6,371 nt of DNA from assembly GCA_030592145.1 (NCBI GenBank), contig JAUVKJ010000104.1:1-6371 (forward strand). Direction: 5' to 3'. This DNA is from Bacteroides sp. Its GTDB lineage: Bacteria; Bacteroidota; Bacteroidia; Bacteroidales; SM23-62. The notes beneath the pieces are model-generated. The model saw only the letters and a list, made by a program, of their open reading frames with translations, was not told the DNA's origin and did not search any database. Positions 1-6,343 of the stretch are shown here, piece after piece. The translations under genes were made by a program, and so were the position numbers. Numbering within the stretch: position 1 is the first letter of the stretch; the number at the start of each line of letters is the position of its first letter.

Positions 1-1
1 T

Positions 2-61
2 GCCAAAGCCTTTGCTGAAGAACTGATTAAGCATAATTACCGGAAAGGCTGGTCGCTGTAA
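2..61 (+). CDS. C-terminal end of an unrecognised protein (partial)
   Basis: An open frame enters from the left edge and ends at TAA (59-61). It encodes 19 residues, AKAFAEELIKHNYRKGWSL. Its start and most of its length lie outside the window. The fragment is mainly a charged helix followed by a short tail with aromatic residues. It is too short to assign a family, and I do not recognise it. The codons are ordinary and the frame is clean, but a 19-codon open frame at an edge can occur by chance, so confidence is moderate. It has the same direction as the efflux operon but is separated from it by about 330 non-coding bases full of hairpins, so co-transcription is not suggested. Confidence 0.5.
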   Translation, partial: AKAFAEELIKHNYRKGWSL

Positions 62-103
62 TAATCTGACATGAAGCGATTTACCCGGGAGCAGACTGAA
101 TCC

Positions 104-146
104 CGCTCGCGCATTCACCGTAGCTTTGCTGCGGGGTTAGCGAGCG
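104..146. repeat. Nested palindrome, first unit of a hairpin cluster
   Basis: The outer stem CGCTCGC (104-110) pairs perfectly with GCGAGCG (140-146). Inside it, CCGTAGC (118-124) pairs with GCTGCGG (128-134) across a TTT loop, with one T-G wobble. The right inner arm reads GCTTTGCTGCGGGG, closely resembling the arms of the hairpins at 176-197 and 267-286. A two-tier GC-rich structure like this could fold in RNA or as single-stranded DNA. It fits a REP-like intergenic palindrome family, but family membership is inferred from resemblance within this window only. Confidence 0.55.
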
Positions 147-175
147 CAAAATAATAAACAAACAGGATAGATGAT

Positions 176-197
176 TCCTCGCAGCTTGCTGCGAGGA
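176..197. repeat. Strong perfect hairpin, second unit of the cluster
   Basis: TCCTCGCAG (176-184) pairs with CTGCGAGGA (189-197), giving 9 consecutive Watson-Crick pairs closed by the four-base loop CTTG. No T-run follows on the + strand (GAGTCAATGG comes next), and the minus-strand continuation is not T-rich either, so it does not look like an intrinsic terminator. The motif GCTTGCTGCGAGG echoes GCTTTGCTGCGGGG of the unit at 104-146. Confidence 0.65.
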
Positions 198-245
198 GAG
201 TCAATGGCGATCTGCCCCGATTAAACCTTCGGGCCCGCCCTGCGT

Positions 246-264
246 CTAATCTATTTGGGATTAG
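246..264. repeat. Small AT-rich hairpin
   Basis: CTAATC (246-251) and GATTAG (259-264) form a perfect 6-bp stem around the 7-base loop TATTTGG. The left arm could instead pair with GATTA at 219-223, giving a longer loop that contains CCTTCGGG (226-233, a C-C/G-G stem with a TTCG loop) and the palindrome GGGCCC (231-236). The two pairings are mutually exclusive. The function is unknown and this may be only part of the larger palindromic cluster. Confidence 0.4.
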
Positions 265-266
265 TT

Positions 267-286
267 CCCCGTTGCTTGCGGAGGGG
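267..286. repeat. Imperfect hairpin, third unit of the cluster
   Basis: CCCC (267-270) pairs with GGGG (283-286). The interior GTTGC/GCGGA adds two G-C pairs and two G-T wobbles around a TT loop, with one G-A mismatch. The arm TTGCTTGCGGAGGGGTAG resembles the right arms of the hairpins at 104-146 and 176-197 (shared pattern GCTT-GC-GRGG). Taken with those, it suggests three diverged copies of one palindromic unit about 60 to 90 bases apart. Confidence 0.45.
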
Positions 287-365
287 TAGTTTGTTAAATC
301 CATGTTATTAAATGATCAGTCTGGATGCAGGTTTGCACAAACAATCTAAATTCGCGTTAAGTGAT

Positions 366-373
366 TATCTTTG
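366..373 (+). promoter_or_regulatory. Putative Bacteroidota -7 promoter element of the efflux operon
   Basis: TATCTTTG matches the Bacteroidota -7 consensus TAnnTTTG exactly. It lies 18 bases upstream of the ATG at 392, so transcription would begin around 377-381 and leave a very short 5' leader. No -33 TTTG-type box is seen at the usual 19-21 base spacing. The nearest TTTG (332-335) is 30 bases away, which is too far. The element is therefore half-supported: an exact -7 match in the right place, without a partner. No operator or regulator gene is visible nearby. Confidence 0.4.
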
Positions 374-391
374 CTTGATAATACCCGGTTC

Positions 392-1639
392 ATGAGAAAA
401 ATTGATAAAAGGATCGTAGTTATTGCGGCCTTTATTTTTATTGTGGCACTTGCCTATGGCCTGATGAAGTTCCTTGCCGCACAGAAGGAGGAACTGAGAA
501 GACGACCCCTGATCGAAGCTATGAGATACGTTAAAGCCCGGCCAGTGAAATATGGCAGGATCATATCACCTGTATCCGCACCGGGCAGGCTTGCTTCAGT
601 TGCCGATGTGGATATTGTTGCAGAAGCCTCAGGCAGAATTCAGCAGGGCGAAGTATCCCTGAAAAAAGGAGCTCAATTCTCTAAGGGGGATGTACTGTTC
701 GTGATTTACCCCGACGAAGCTATGCTCGCGCTGAAAGCCAGCAAAAGCCAGTTCCTGAATACTCTGGCCAATTTGCTGCCTGATATAAGGATAGATTTTC
801 CACAGTACGAGGAAGGGTACCTTGAGTTTTTTTCCTCCATCAGTCTGGATCATCCGCTTCCTCTATTCCCGGAGATCGATGATGATAAACTGAAAATATT
901 CCTTACCAGCCGGAATATCCTTAGCCAGTACTATACTATCCGTAAGGATGAGCTGCAACTGAGCAGGCGTAATACGGTAGCTCCTTTCAGCGGTACTTTT
1001 ACAGGGGTGAACCTGGAGGTGGGTTCGTATGCCAATACAGGCGGCAGGGTGGCAAGGGCTATCCGAACCGATGAACTGGAACTGGAAGTGCCTGTCGATC
1101 GTTTTGATGCTGAATGGATCAGGATCGGAGATATGGTCAGTGTACATTCCGATCGACGTGGACTCACATGGACCGGGACAGTAATTCGCAAGAACCAGTT
1201 TGTTGATCCCAATACCCAGTCACAGGGATTATTTGTACTGCTTAAAAACCATAATTCCCCGATGCTTCTGGCAGGCGAGTATTACCGGGCTGAATTTCCC
1301 GGGCACCCGATCGATGGAGTCATGGAAGTTCCGCGGAACATTGTTTTCAATACAAACGAAGTATTTGTGATCGTGGATAACAGGCTGGAGAAGAGGGTAG
1401 CCAATATTATTAAGGTAAATGAAAAAACCCTGATATTCAATGGTTTAGAGGAGGGCGAGTTGATGGTTATGCAGCCCCTTATCAACGTTCTGGAGGGTAC
1501 ACTGGTCGAGCAGTTGGGAGAAGGCGAGGCAATTCAGCAACAACAAAAAAAACCCGGTGGAGGACAGGGCAGAAAGGATTCCGGAGCAGGCGGAGATGCT
1601 GCGGCCAGAAGTCCGGGAAAAACCCGAAAGAGTAATTAA
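392..1639 (+). CDS. RND efflux pump periplasmic adaptor (membrane fusion protein, HlyD/AcrA type)
   Basis: This 415-residue protein links the inner-membrane RND pump to the outer-membrane channel encoded downstream. Residues 8-29 form one hydrophobic anchor after a basic MRKIDKR start. There is no lipobox cysteine, so it is membrane-anchored rather than a lipoprotein. The two lipoyl half-motifs are at about 72-106 (AEASGRI...GEVSLKKGAQFSKGDVLF) and 195-224 (TVAPFSGTFTGVNLEVGSYA). The beta-barrel is about 225-305 (ELEVPVDRFDAEWIRIGDMV) and the membrane-proximal domain about 306-377. The insert between the lipoyl halves (107-194) is unlike the usual coiled-coil hairpin. The tail (378-415) is low-complexity and basic, with a QQQQ run. 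The frame extends upstream to a TTG at 371, but that codon overlaps a likely promoter element and adds seven residues before the basic start, so I chose ATG 392. It is the first gene of the operon, with the RND gene 17 bases downstream. The substrate is unknown. Confidence 0.9.
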   Translation: MRKIDKRIVVIAAFIFIVALAYGLMKFLAAQKEELRRRPLIEAMRYVKARPVKYGRIISPVSAPGRLASVADVDIVAEASGRIQQGEVSLKKGAQFSKGDVLFVIYPDEAMLALKASKSQFLNTLANLLPDIRIDFPQYEEGYLEFFSSISLDHPLPLFPEIDDDKLKIFLTSRNILSQYYTIRKDELQLSRRNTVAPFSGTFTGVNLEVGSYANTGGRVARAIRTDELELEVPVDRFDAEWIRIGDMVSVHSDRRGLTWTGTVIRKNQFVDPNTQSQGLFVLLKNHNSPMLLAGEYYRAEFPGHPIDGVMEVPRNIVFNTNEVFVIVDNRLEKRVANIIKVNEKTLIFNGLEEGELMVMQPLINVLEGTLVEQLGEGEAIQQQQKKPGGGQGRKDSGAGGDAAARSPGKTRKSN

Positions 1640-1641
1640 AC

Positions 1642-1646
1642 AGGAG
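1642..1646 (+). promoter_or_regulatory. Shine-Dalgarno site of the RND transporter gene
   Basis: AGGAG lies in the 17-base gap after the adaptor stop codon, 10 bases before the ATG at 1657. It fixes the RND start and is notable because Bacteroidota genes often lack a clear Shine-Dalgarno sequence. The adaptor start (392) and channel start (4901) do not show one as good. Confidence 0.6.
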
Positions 1647-1656
1647 ATCCCGGGCG

Positions 1657-4600
1657 ATGAGAAAAGCAGTTGAGAAGTTTGTTCAGTATCCGATCTATGC
1701 CAACCTGGCCATCCTTTTTGTGATCCTTGCAGGCGTTTACGCCTACAGCTCCATGAAAAAATCCTTCTTTCCGGAAACGGAAAGCCGGTTCATAACCATA
1801 TCTGTTTATTATCCCGGCGCTTCGCCCATAGAGATGGAAGAAGGGGTTACTTCGCGCATCGAGGAAGCTGTAAGGGGACTGATCGGTATAAAGGAAATCA
1901 CCTCCACATCAGTTGAAAACAGGTCTTCGGTTTCCCTTGAAACTACCGGTGAGTATGATATTGATGAAGTCCTGATGGAGGTAAAAAACGCGGTGGACGG
2001 GATCTCATCCCTGCCTTCCGCAGCAGAAAGGCCCATCGTCGCGAAGCGAAGATCACGGGCATCCGCGCTGTACATGAGTCTTACTCCAGTTGAAGGTGCC
2101 GATGTGGATCTTATGGCCCTTAAAAGTTACGCCCAGAGGATAGAGGAAGATTTTTTTAACTCGGGTGTAATGAGTCAGATAAGCCTCTCAGGTTACCCAC
2201 AGCCGGAAATTTCTGTTGAGATCAAGGAGGAAGAACTGCTTCGGTACAACCTTACCTTTGACAATATTGTCCGGGCCATACAGGCTAACAACCAGGATGT
2301 TTCCGGTGGGCAAATTAAGTCTGATGACGAGGAATTGCTGATAAGGCTCAGATCCCGTTCCACAGACCCGAACAAGATTGGAAACATCATTATACGGGGT
2401 CAGCCGGACGGGCGATACCTCCGCATCCGCGATGTGGCGGAGGTCAAGAAAAAATTTGCCGATACCTCGAGTAAAACCTGGGTAAACGGCCGGCCCGCCG
2501 TAACGATCAGGGTTGAAAAACTGCCGGAGGAGGACCTGGAAGCCATCACGGATTTTGCAAGAGCCTATATGGAAGACTTCAATGCAAAAAACGCCGGGGT
2601 ACACCTGTCCATCTCCAGAGCTTTCCTCGATATTCTTGACAGCCGCCTGAAACTGCTTACCAGGAACGGGCTTATGGGACTTTTCCTGGTGATCCTTTGC
2701 CTTTCCATGTTCCTCAGCCTCAGGGTCTCCCTCTGGGTATCATGGGGAATTCCTTTCAGCTTTCTGGCTATGTTCATTTTTGCTTACTTCTATGGCATTA
2801 CCGTTAATATGATGTCCCTGATGGGCATGATCCTGGTGATCGGGATCCTGGTCGATGACGGAATCGTGATCGCAGAAAATATTTACCTGCATTTTGAGCA
2901 GGGGAAAAGTCCCGCCCAAGCCTCCATCGACGGTACCATGGAGGTGTATCCAGCGGTGCTGACTTCCGTTACTACCACCATAATTGCATTTTCTCCATTG
3001 TTGTTCCTGGTAGGTACCACTATGGAAATGATGCTGCACCTGGCCGTTGTAGTTATTGCCAGCCTCTTCTTTTCACTCTTCGAAGCTTTTTTTGTGCTTC
3101 CGGCACACCTCTCCAATCCAAAGGTCCTCAGCCGTCGAAGCCTGGAGGCGAAAACGAAAGGAATTAAAAAATATTTTGATGGTTTCATTATCTGGTTGCG
3201 TGACCGGATCTACCATCATTTGCTGGTATGGCTTGTCAGGTGGAGGCACGCAGTGATCGCCGTCCCGATTGCACTATTTCTTATAACCATTGGATTGTAT
3301 TTTGGGGGGTATATTAAAAGTACATTCTTCCCGAGGGTCGATTTTAACAGTTTTGAGATAAACGTGGCATTTACTCCGGGTGACGGTGAAAACCAGACCA
3401 TTGATATGCTTCGGAAAATTGAAAAAGCCATCTGGGCTGTGAACGAGGATTTAAAAGAGGAACTGGGTAAAGAGGAGGATATTATCGAGAGGGTCCAGAC
3501 CAGTGTGGGGTCTGCTTTCAGTCGCCAGGAATCCGGGGCCCATGCAGGGAACATCAGGGTATATCCCCGTGATCTGGAGGGATTGCCCCTCGCCGGGTTT
3601 GATATTGCCAATAAGGTTCGCATGAAAGTTGGTCCCATTCCCGAAGCCCGGAAATATACTGTTGGCGGGAGAAACCGCTGGGGGTCGCCGGTATCAATCG
3701 GACTGATGTCGAAAAACCTGGCCGAACTCGAGGAAGCAAAGGATTACCTGATGTACCGCCTTGGGGAATTGCCCCAGCTGAAGGACATAAATGAGAATAT
3801 CGCCCTGGGAAAACAGGAGATCCGTCTCAACCTGAAACCCAAGGCATATTTTCTGGGACTCGATGAACGGACCATTATGGGACAGGTACGGCAGGGATTT
3901 TACGGCGGGCAGGCACAGCGGCTCCAGGAAGGACGGGATGAACTGAGGGTCTGGGTACGTTATCCCAGGGAAGACCGCATGACCATCGGACAGATGGAGA
4001 AAATGAAAATTAAAACCCCTTCCGGGGAATACCCGCTGATCGAGCTGGCCGATTATCATATGGAGCGTGGCCCCGTGGCGATTCGCCGCTATAACGGGAA
4101 CAGGGAGATCAGGGTTGAAGCGGAGACCGTCGATCCCTATGCCTCTGTGCCGGAGATACTGGAACAAATAGAACAGAATATTATGCCGGATATTCTTTCG
4201 CAATTCGCAGGCATCCGTTACATGTACCATGGACAGTCAAGATTCAGCCGGGAGGCCATCTACAAGGTATATCGATATTTCGGTGTGGCTTTTATTTTCA
4301 TCATCCTTATCCTTATCCTTCACTTCCGCAGCGTGAACCAGACAATTATCATCATTGCCATGATACCGCTTTCGATGCTTGGGGTATTCTGGGGACACGG
4401 GATCCACGGGAAAGCGGTTTCCCTGATGAGCCTCTGGGGAATGGTGGCCCTTACAGGGGTAATCATCAATGATGCTATTGTATTCCTGGCCAAGTACGAT
4501 GGTTTGCTGGTCCAGGGTAAAAAAGTCAGGGAAGCCGTTGTAGAGGCAGGTAAGATAAGGCTGCGCCCTATTATCCTGACATCCATTACGACAACGGTGG

Positions 4601-4890
4601 GACTCTTCCCGATCATCCTGGAAAAAAGCGTACAGGCACAGTTCCTTATTCCCATGGCCATCAGCCTTGCGTACGGAGTAGCCATCGGTACGTTTTTCAT
4701 CCTGATCTTCTTTCCCATCCTGATCATGCTGCTCAATGATGTAAGGGTGTTTTTCCGGAAGTTCTGGACCGGCGAAATGCCGGAACGCGAGGATGTTGAA
4801 GTTGCGGTCATTCACCACCGGAGGAAAATGATGCTTGAAGCCAACGGGAAAAAACAAGATGATGCTGGATCAATTATACCAAGTGAATAA
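1657..4890 (+). CDS. RND-family inner-membrane efflux transporter (HAE1/AcrB-like)
   Basis: This 1077-residue proton-driven pump subunit is expected to act as a trimer in the inner membrane. It has the twofold RND layout: TM1 at about 13-31, a large periplasmic loop, TM2-6 (about 338-483), TM7 (about 534-552), a second loop, then TM8-12 (about 873-1025). Length and order match AcrB-type proteins (about 1040-1050 residues) plus a 51-residue cytoplasmic tail. TM4 carries the proton-relay aspartates D400 and D401 (GILVDDGIVIAEN), equivalent to AcrB D407/D408. At the AcrB K940 position in TM10 there is asparagine (N938 in GVIINDAIVF), so that lysine is missing. The porter-loop motif FYGGQAQRLQEGRDELRVWVRYP (residue motif split here: FYGGQAQRLQEGRD, then ELRVWVRYP) is typical of HAE1 relatives. 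The start is set by an AGGAG site. The gene follows the adaptor by 17 bases and precedes the channel gene by 10. Substrate specificity (drug, bile salt, lipid or metabolite) cannot be predicted. Confidence 0.95.
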   Translation: MRKAVEKFVQYPIYANLAILFVILAGVYAYSSMKKSFFPETESRFITISVYYPGASPIEMEEGVTSRIEEAVRGLIGIKEITSTSVENRSSVSLETTGEYDIDEVLMEVKNAVDGISSLPSAAERPIVAKRRSRASALYMSLTPVEGADVDLMALKSYAQRIEEDFFNSGVMSQISLSGYPQPEISVEIKEEELLRYNLTFDNIVRAIQANNQDVSGGQIKSDDEELLIRLRSRSTDPNKIGNIIIRGQPDGRYLRIRDVAEVKKKFADTSSKTWVNGRPAVTIRVEKLPEEDLEAITDFARAYMEDFNAKNAGVHLSISRAFLDILDSRLKLLTRNGLMGLFLVILCLSMFLSLRVSLWVSWGIPFSFLAMFIFAYFYGITVNMMSLMGMILVIGILVDDGIVIAENIYLHFEQGKSPAQASIDGTMEVYPAVLTSVTTTIIAFSPLLFLVGTTMEMMLHLAVVVIASLFFSLFEAFFVLPAHLSNPKVLSRRSLEAKTKGIKKYFDGFIIWLRDRIYHHLLVWLVRWRHAVIAVPIALFLITIGLYFGGYIKSTFFPRVDFNSFEINVAFTPGDGENQTIDMLRKIEKAIWAVNEDLKEELGKEEDIIERVQTSVGSAFSRQESGAHAGNIRVYPRDLEGLPLAGFDIANKVRMKVGPIPEARKYTVGGRNRWGSPVSIGLMSKNLAELEEAKDYLMYRLGELPQLKDINENIALGKQEIRLNLKPKAYFLGLDERTIMGQVRQGFYGGQAQRLQEGRDELRVWVRYPREDRMTIGQMEKMKIKTPSGEYPLIELADYHMERGPVAIRRYNGNREIRVEAETVDPYASVPEILEQIEQNIMPDILSQFAGIRYMYHGQSRFSREAIYKVYRYFGVAFIFIILILILHFRSVNQTIIIIAMIPLSMLGVFWGHGIHGKAVSLMSLWGMVALTGVIINDAIVFLAKYDGLLVQGKKVREAVVEAGKIRLRPIILTSITTTVGLFPIILEKSVQAQFLIPMAISLAYGVAIGTFFILIFFPILIMLLNDVRVFFRKFWTGEMPEREDVEVAVIHHRRKMMLEANGKKQDDAGSIIPSE

Positions 4891-4900
4891 TAATAAACAG

Positions 4901-6202
4901 ATGAGCCGGACAAAACTGATATTTTACCTTGTATTTTCGCTTCTCCTTTTGTCGCTTTCCATTGAGGCTCAGCCTGAAAACCTTACCCTGTCAGCGGCTA
5001 TCGAGAAAACACTGGAGTATAATTACGGGATCCGGATCTCCAGGTCCGATGCGGAAATCGCGGGCATAAACAATAACTGGGGAACCGCGGGCCGGTATCC
5101 CGGCATCGGTTTTGATGCAAATACGAATAATGCCTATAATTTCAACGATGACAAATCTACTAACAGGCTGTATGCAGGGATAGGCCTGAACTGGACCATT
5201 TTCGACGGGTTCCGGGTGAATTTTACCAAGGAAAAGCTTGAGGACCTTGAAGAGCTATCCCGGGGAAGGCTGGGTGTAGTGGTGGAAAACACCATCGAGG
5301 ACGTGCTCATGGCATACTATAATGTGTTGCTCCAGCAAGAAAACCTTAAAGTGCTTGAAACCGTGAAGAACCTCTCAAAAGACCGCTACGATTATGAAAC
5401 GGTACGGCACAGCCTGGGCGGAACGGTCACCTACAACGTGCTGCAGGCCAAGAATGTATACCTGAACGACAAGGCACTCTTTATGACCCAGGAGGTCCAG
5501 GTCCGCAGTTCAATCCGAAACCTGAATTTTCTGCTTGGGGTTGCCCCGGCAGTCATGTGGAACTTCCCGGATCCTTTTGAGCCCGATACCAGGGGGTATG
5601 TACTTGCCGATCTCAGCGCAAAAATGATGGCCAACAACCAGACCCTCAGGAACCAGTATACCAATCTGCAGCTCCGGAAAAAGGAGATCGATCTGGAGAA
5701 AAGCGCCCTTTATCCTTCACTGAATCTGTCTACCGGGCTTGACGAGAACATTGGTTCCGTGCAATTCATCGGCAGCACTGATGCTCTGTCTGCCTACGGT
5801 AACCTTCGCCTGTCCTGGGATATTTATTCCGGGGGAACAAGAAAAAGAGCCATCCAGATGGCAAGGATCAGTGAGGAGATTGCGCACGTGGAGATCGACC
5901 AGATGGAACATGCCCTGATGAATGAGCTGCTGAACCTGTATGATTTCTACAGCATCCGGATCGCCCTGCTGGAAGTGGCAGATGAAAGTCTTGAAGCGGC
6001 CGAACTGAACATGTCGATCGCTGATGAAAAATTTCGTACCGGTGCAATCAGCTCGTTCGAGTACAGGGACATACAGCTGATCTACCTGAACTCGGCCCTG
6101 CGCAGGCTGCAAGCCATTTACAACCTGATCGGCTCGCGCACATCCCTGACCCGCCTTACAGGAGGTTTCCTGATGGAAAACCCTCAGGCCGATTCTCAAT
6201 AA
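4901..6202 (+). CDS. TolC-like outer-membrane efflux channel protein
   Basis: This 433-residue outer-membrane factor would form the trimeric exit duct of the pump. Residues 1-23 are a clear signal peptide: MSRTK, a leucine-rich core, then SIEA, with cleavage likely before Q24. There is no lipobox cysteine. The mature protein has the family's twofold repeat. YPGIGFDANTN (66-75) followed by LNWTIFDGFRVNF (96-108) in the first half corresponds to YPSLNLSTGL (271-280) followed by LSWDIYSGGTRKR (304-316) in the second. Long amphipathic helices (about 104-210 and 312-415) would build the alpha-barrel. The frame is open back to an ATG at 4835 that overlaps the RND gene, but that start would put 22 polar residues before the signal peptide. 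I therefore chose ATG 4901, 10 bases after the RND stop, in an A-rich context (TAATAAACAG) without a good Shine-Dalgarno. Expression probably depends on the operon transcript and perhaps on coupling to RND translation. Confidence 0.93.
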   Translation: MSRTKLIFYLVFSLLLLSLSIEAQPENLTLSAAIEKTLEYNYGIRISRSDAEIAGINNNWGTAGRYPGIGFDANTNNAYNFNDDKSTNRLYAGIGLNWTIFDGFRVNFTKEKLEDLEELSRGRLGVVVENTIEDVLMAYYNVLLQQENLKVLETVKNLSKDRYDYETVRHSLGGTVTYNVLQAKNVYLNDKALFMTQEVQVRSSIRNLNFLLGVAPAVMWNFPDPFEPDTRGYVLADLSAKMMANNQTLRNQYTNLQLRKKEIDLEKSALYPSLNLSTGLDENIGSVQFIGSTDALSAYGNLRLSWDIYSGGTRKRAIQMARISEEIAHVEIDQMEHALMNELLNLYDFYSIRIALLEVADESLEAAELNMSIADEKFRTGAISSFEYRDIQLIYLNSALRRLQAIYNLIGSRTSLTRLTGGFLMENPQADSQ

Positions 6203-6216
6203 ACTCGATTTTTTTT

Positions 6217-6224
6217 TATATTTG
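6217..6224 (+). promoter_or_regulatory. Putative Bacteroidota -7 promoter element of the tRNA locus
   Basis: TATATTTG matches TAnnTTTG exactly. It begins at the end of a nine-T run (6209-6217) and is followed by the GCACCGC sequence often seen at such starts. Transcription would start around 6228-6233, about 30 bases before the first tRNA-like segment (6262), which fits a stable-RNA promoter. No clear -33 TTTG partner is visible in the end of the channel gene. The T-run alone is not a terminator for the operon because no stem precedes it. Confidence 0.5.
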
Positions 6225-6261
6225 CACCGCAATTTGCATGTACGCACACCTACACCTTCAT

Positions 6262-6337
6262 GGGGATATAGCTCAGTTGGCTAGATTGTCCCGACTTTCG
6301 TTCGGGAAGGTCAGGATTCACTGAGATGGTTCTTACA
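6262..6337 (+). pseudogene. Degenerate tRNA-like segment (5' end of tRNA, then diverged)
   Basis: The first 24 bases (6262-6285) are identical to the start of the tRNA at 6344, covering the acceptor 5' strand GGGGATA, the D-stem arm GCTC and the D loop. The match breaks inside the D-stem return strand: GATT replaces GAGC, so the D stem loses pairing. A 6-bp stem-loop follows, TCCCGA (6289-6294) / TCGGGA (6302-6307) with the 7-base loop CTTTCGT, starting where an anticodon stem should begin. The sequence AGGTC (6308-6312) then looks like a tRNA variable loop. After it come TCAG (6311-6314) / CTGA (6321-6324), a weak T-arm-like hairpin sharing two bases with that AGGTC. No 3' strand TATCCCC that would close the acceptor is present. 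It is most likely a decayed or recombined tRNA copy and probably cannot fold as a working tRNA. The 3' limit is set only by the usual tRNA length. Confidence 0.5.
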
Positions 6338-6343
6338 AATTAT

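Larger units (their letters stand above)
62..391. other. Hairpin-rich intergenic region upstream of the efflux operon
   Basis: I find no convincing gene in these 330 bases. The left two thirds (about 86-290) hold a run of palindromes, listed separately. The right third (about 291-391) is AT-richer, has no strong hairpin and carries a putative promoter -7 element. A small hairpin CGGGA (86-90) / TCCCG (101-105) with a 10-base loop lies 25 bases after the upstream stop codon. It has no following T-tract, so it is not a classical terminator, and its right arm overlaps the next hairpin at 104-105, so the two would compete. Confidence 0.65.

Noticed and set aside
176..197. Perfect hairpin as an intrinsic terminator for the upstream gene
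   Set aside because: The stem is strong, but there is no U-tract on either strand, and it sits about 115 bases after the upstream stop codon in a cluster of similar palindromes.
115..303. Minus-strand 62-codon open frame across the upstream intergenic region
   Set aside because: It runs straight through the palindrome cluster, has no convincing domain, and has repetitive-looking content (ALANPAAKLR, LLAASCEE) that mirrors the hairpin arms. More likely a chance frame in a non-coding repeat. I have a vague, unverified memory of similar strings in spurious Bacteroidota translations.
62..391. Riboswitch, CRISPR array or TetR-type operator upstream of the pump
   Set aside because: There are no regularly spaced identical repeats, no recognisable riboswitch core, and no clean operator palindrome next to the -7 element.
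3694..4857. Long minus-strand open frames opposite the RND gene (such as 3694-4230, 4237-4857 and 4320-4811)
   Set aside because: They lie entirely antisense to a well-supported RND gene, overlap each other in different frames, and have composition expected of reversed coding sequence (runs of His, Gln and Asp). No independent domain is visible.
6203..6220. T-run after the channel gene as a Rho-independent terminator
   Set aside because: Nine T residues (6209-6217) follow the stop codon, but no GC-rich stem precedes them. The run merges directly into a promoter-like TATATTTG, so I read it as promoter context.
5717..6247. 176-codon minus-strand open frame over the end of the channel gene
   Set aside because: It is a shadow of the TolC-like gene, extending only slightly past its stop, and has no recognisable motif.
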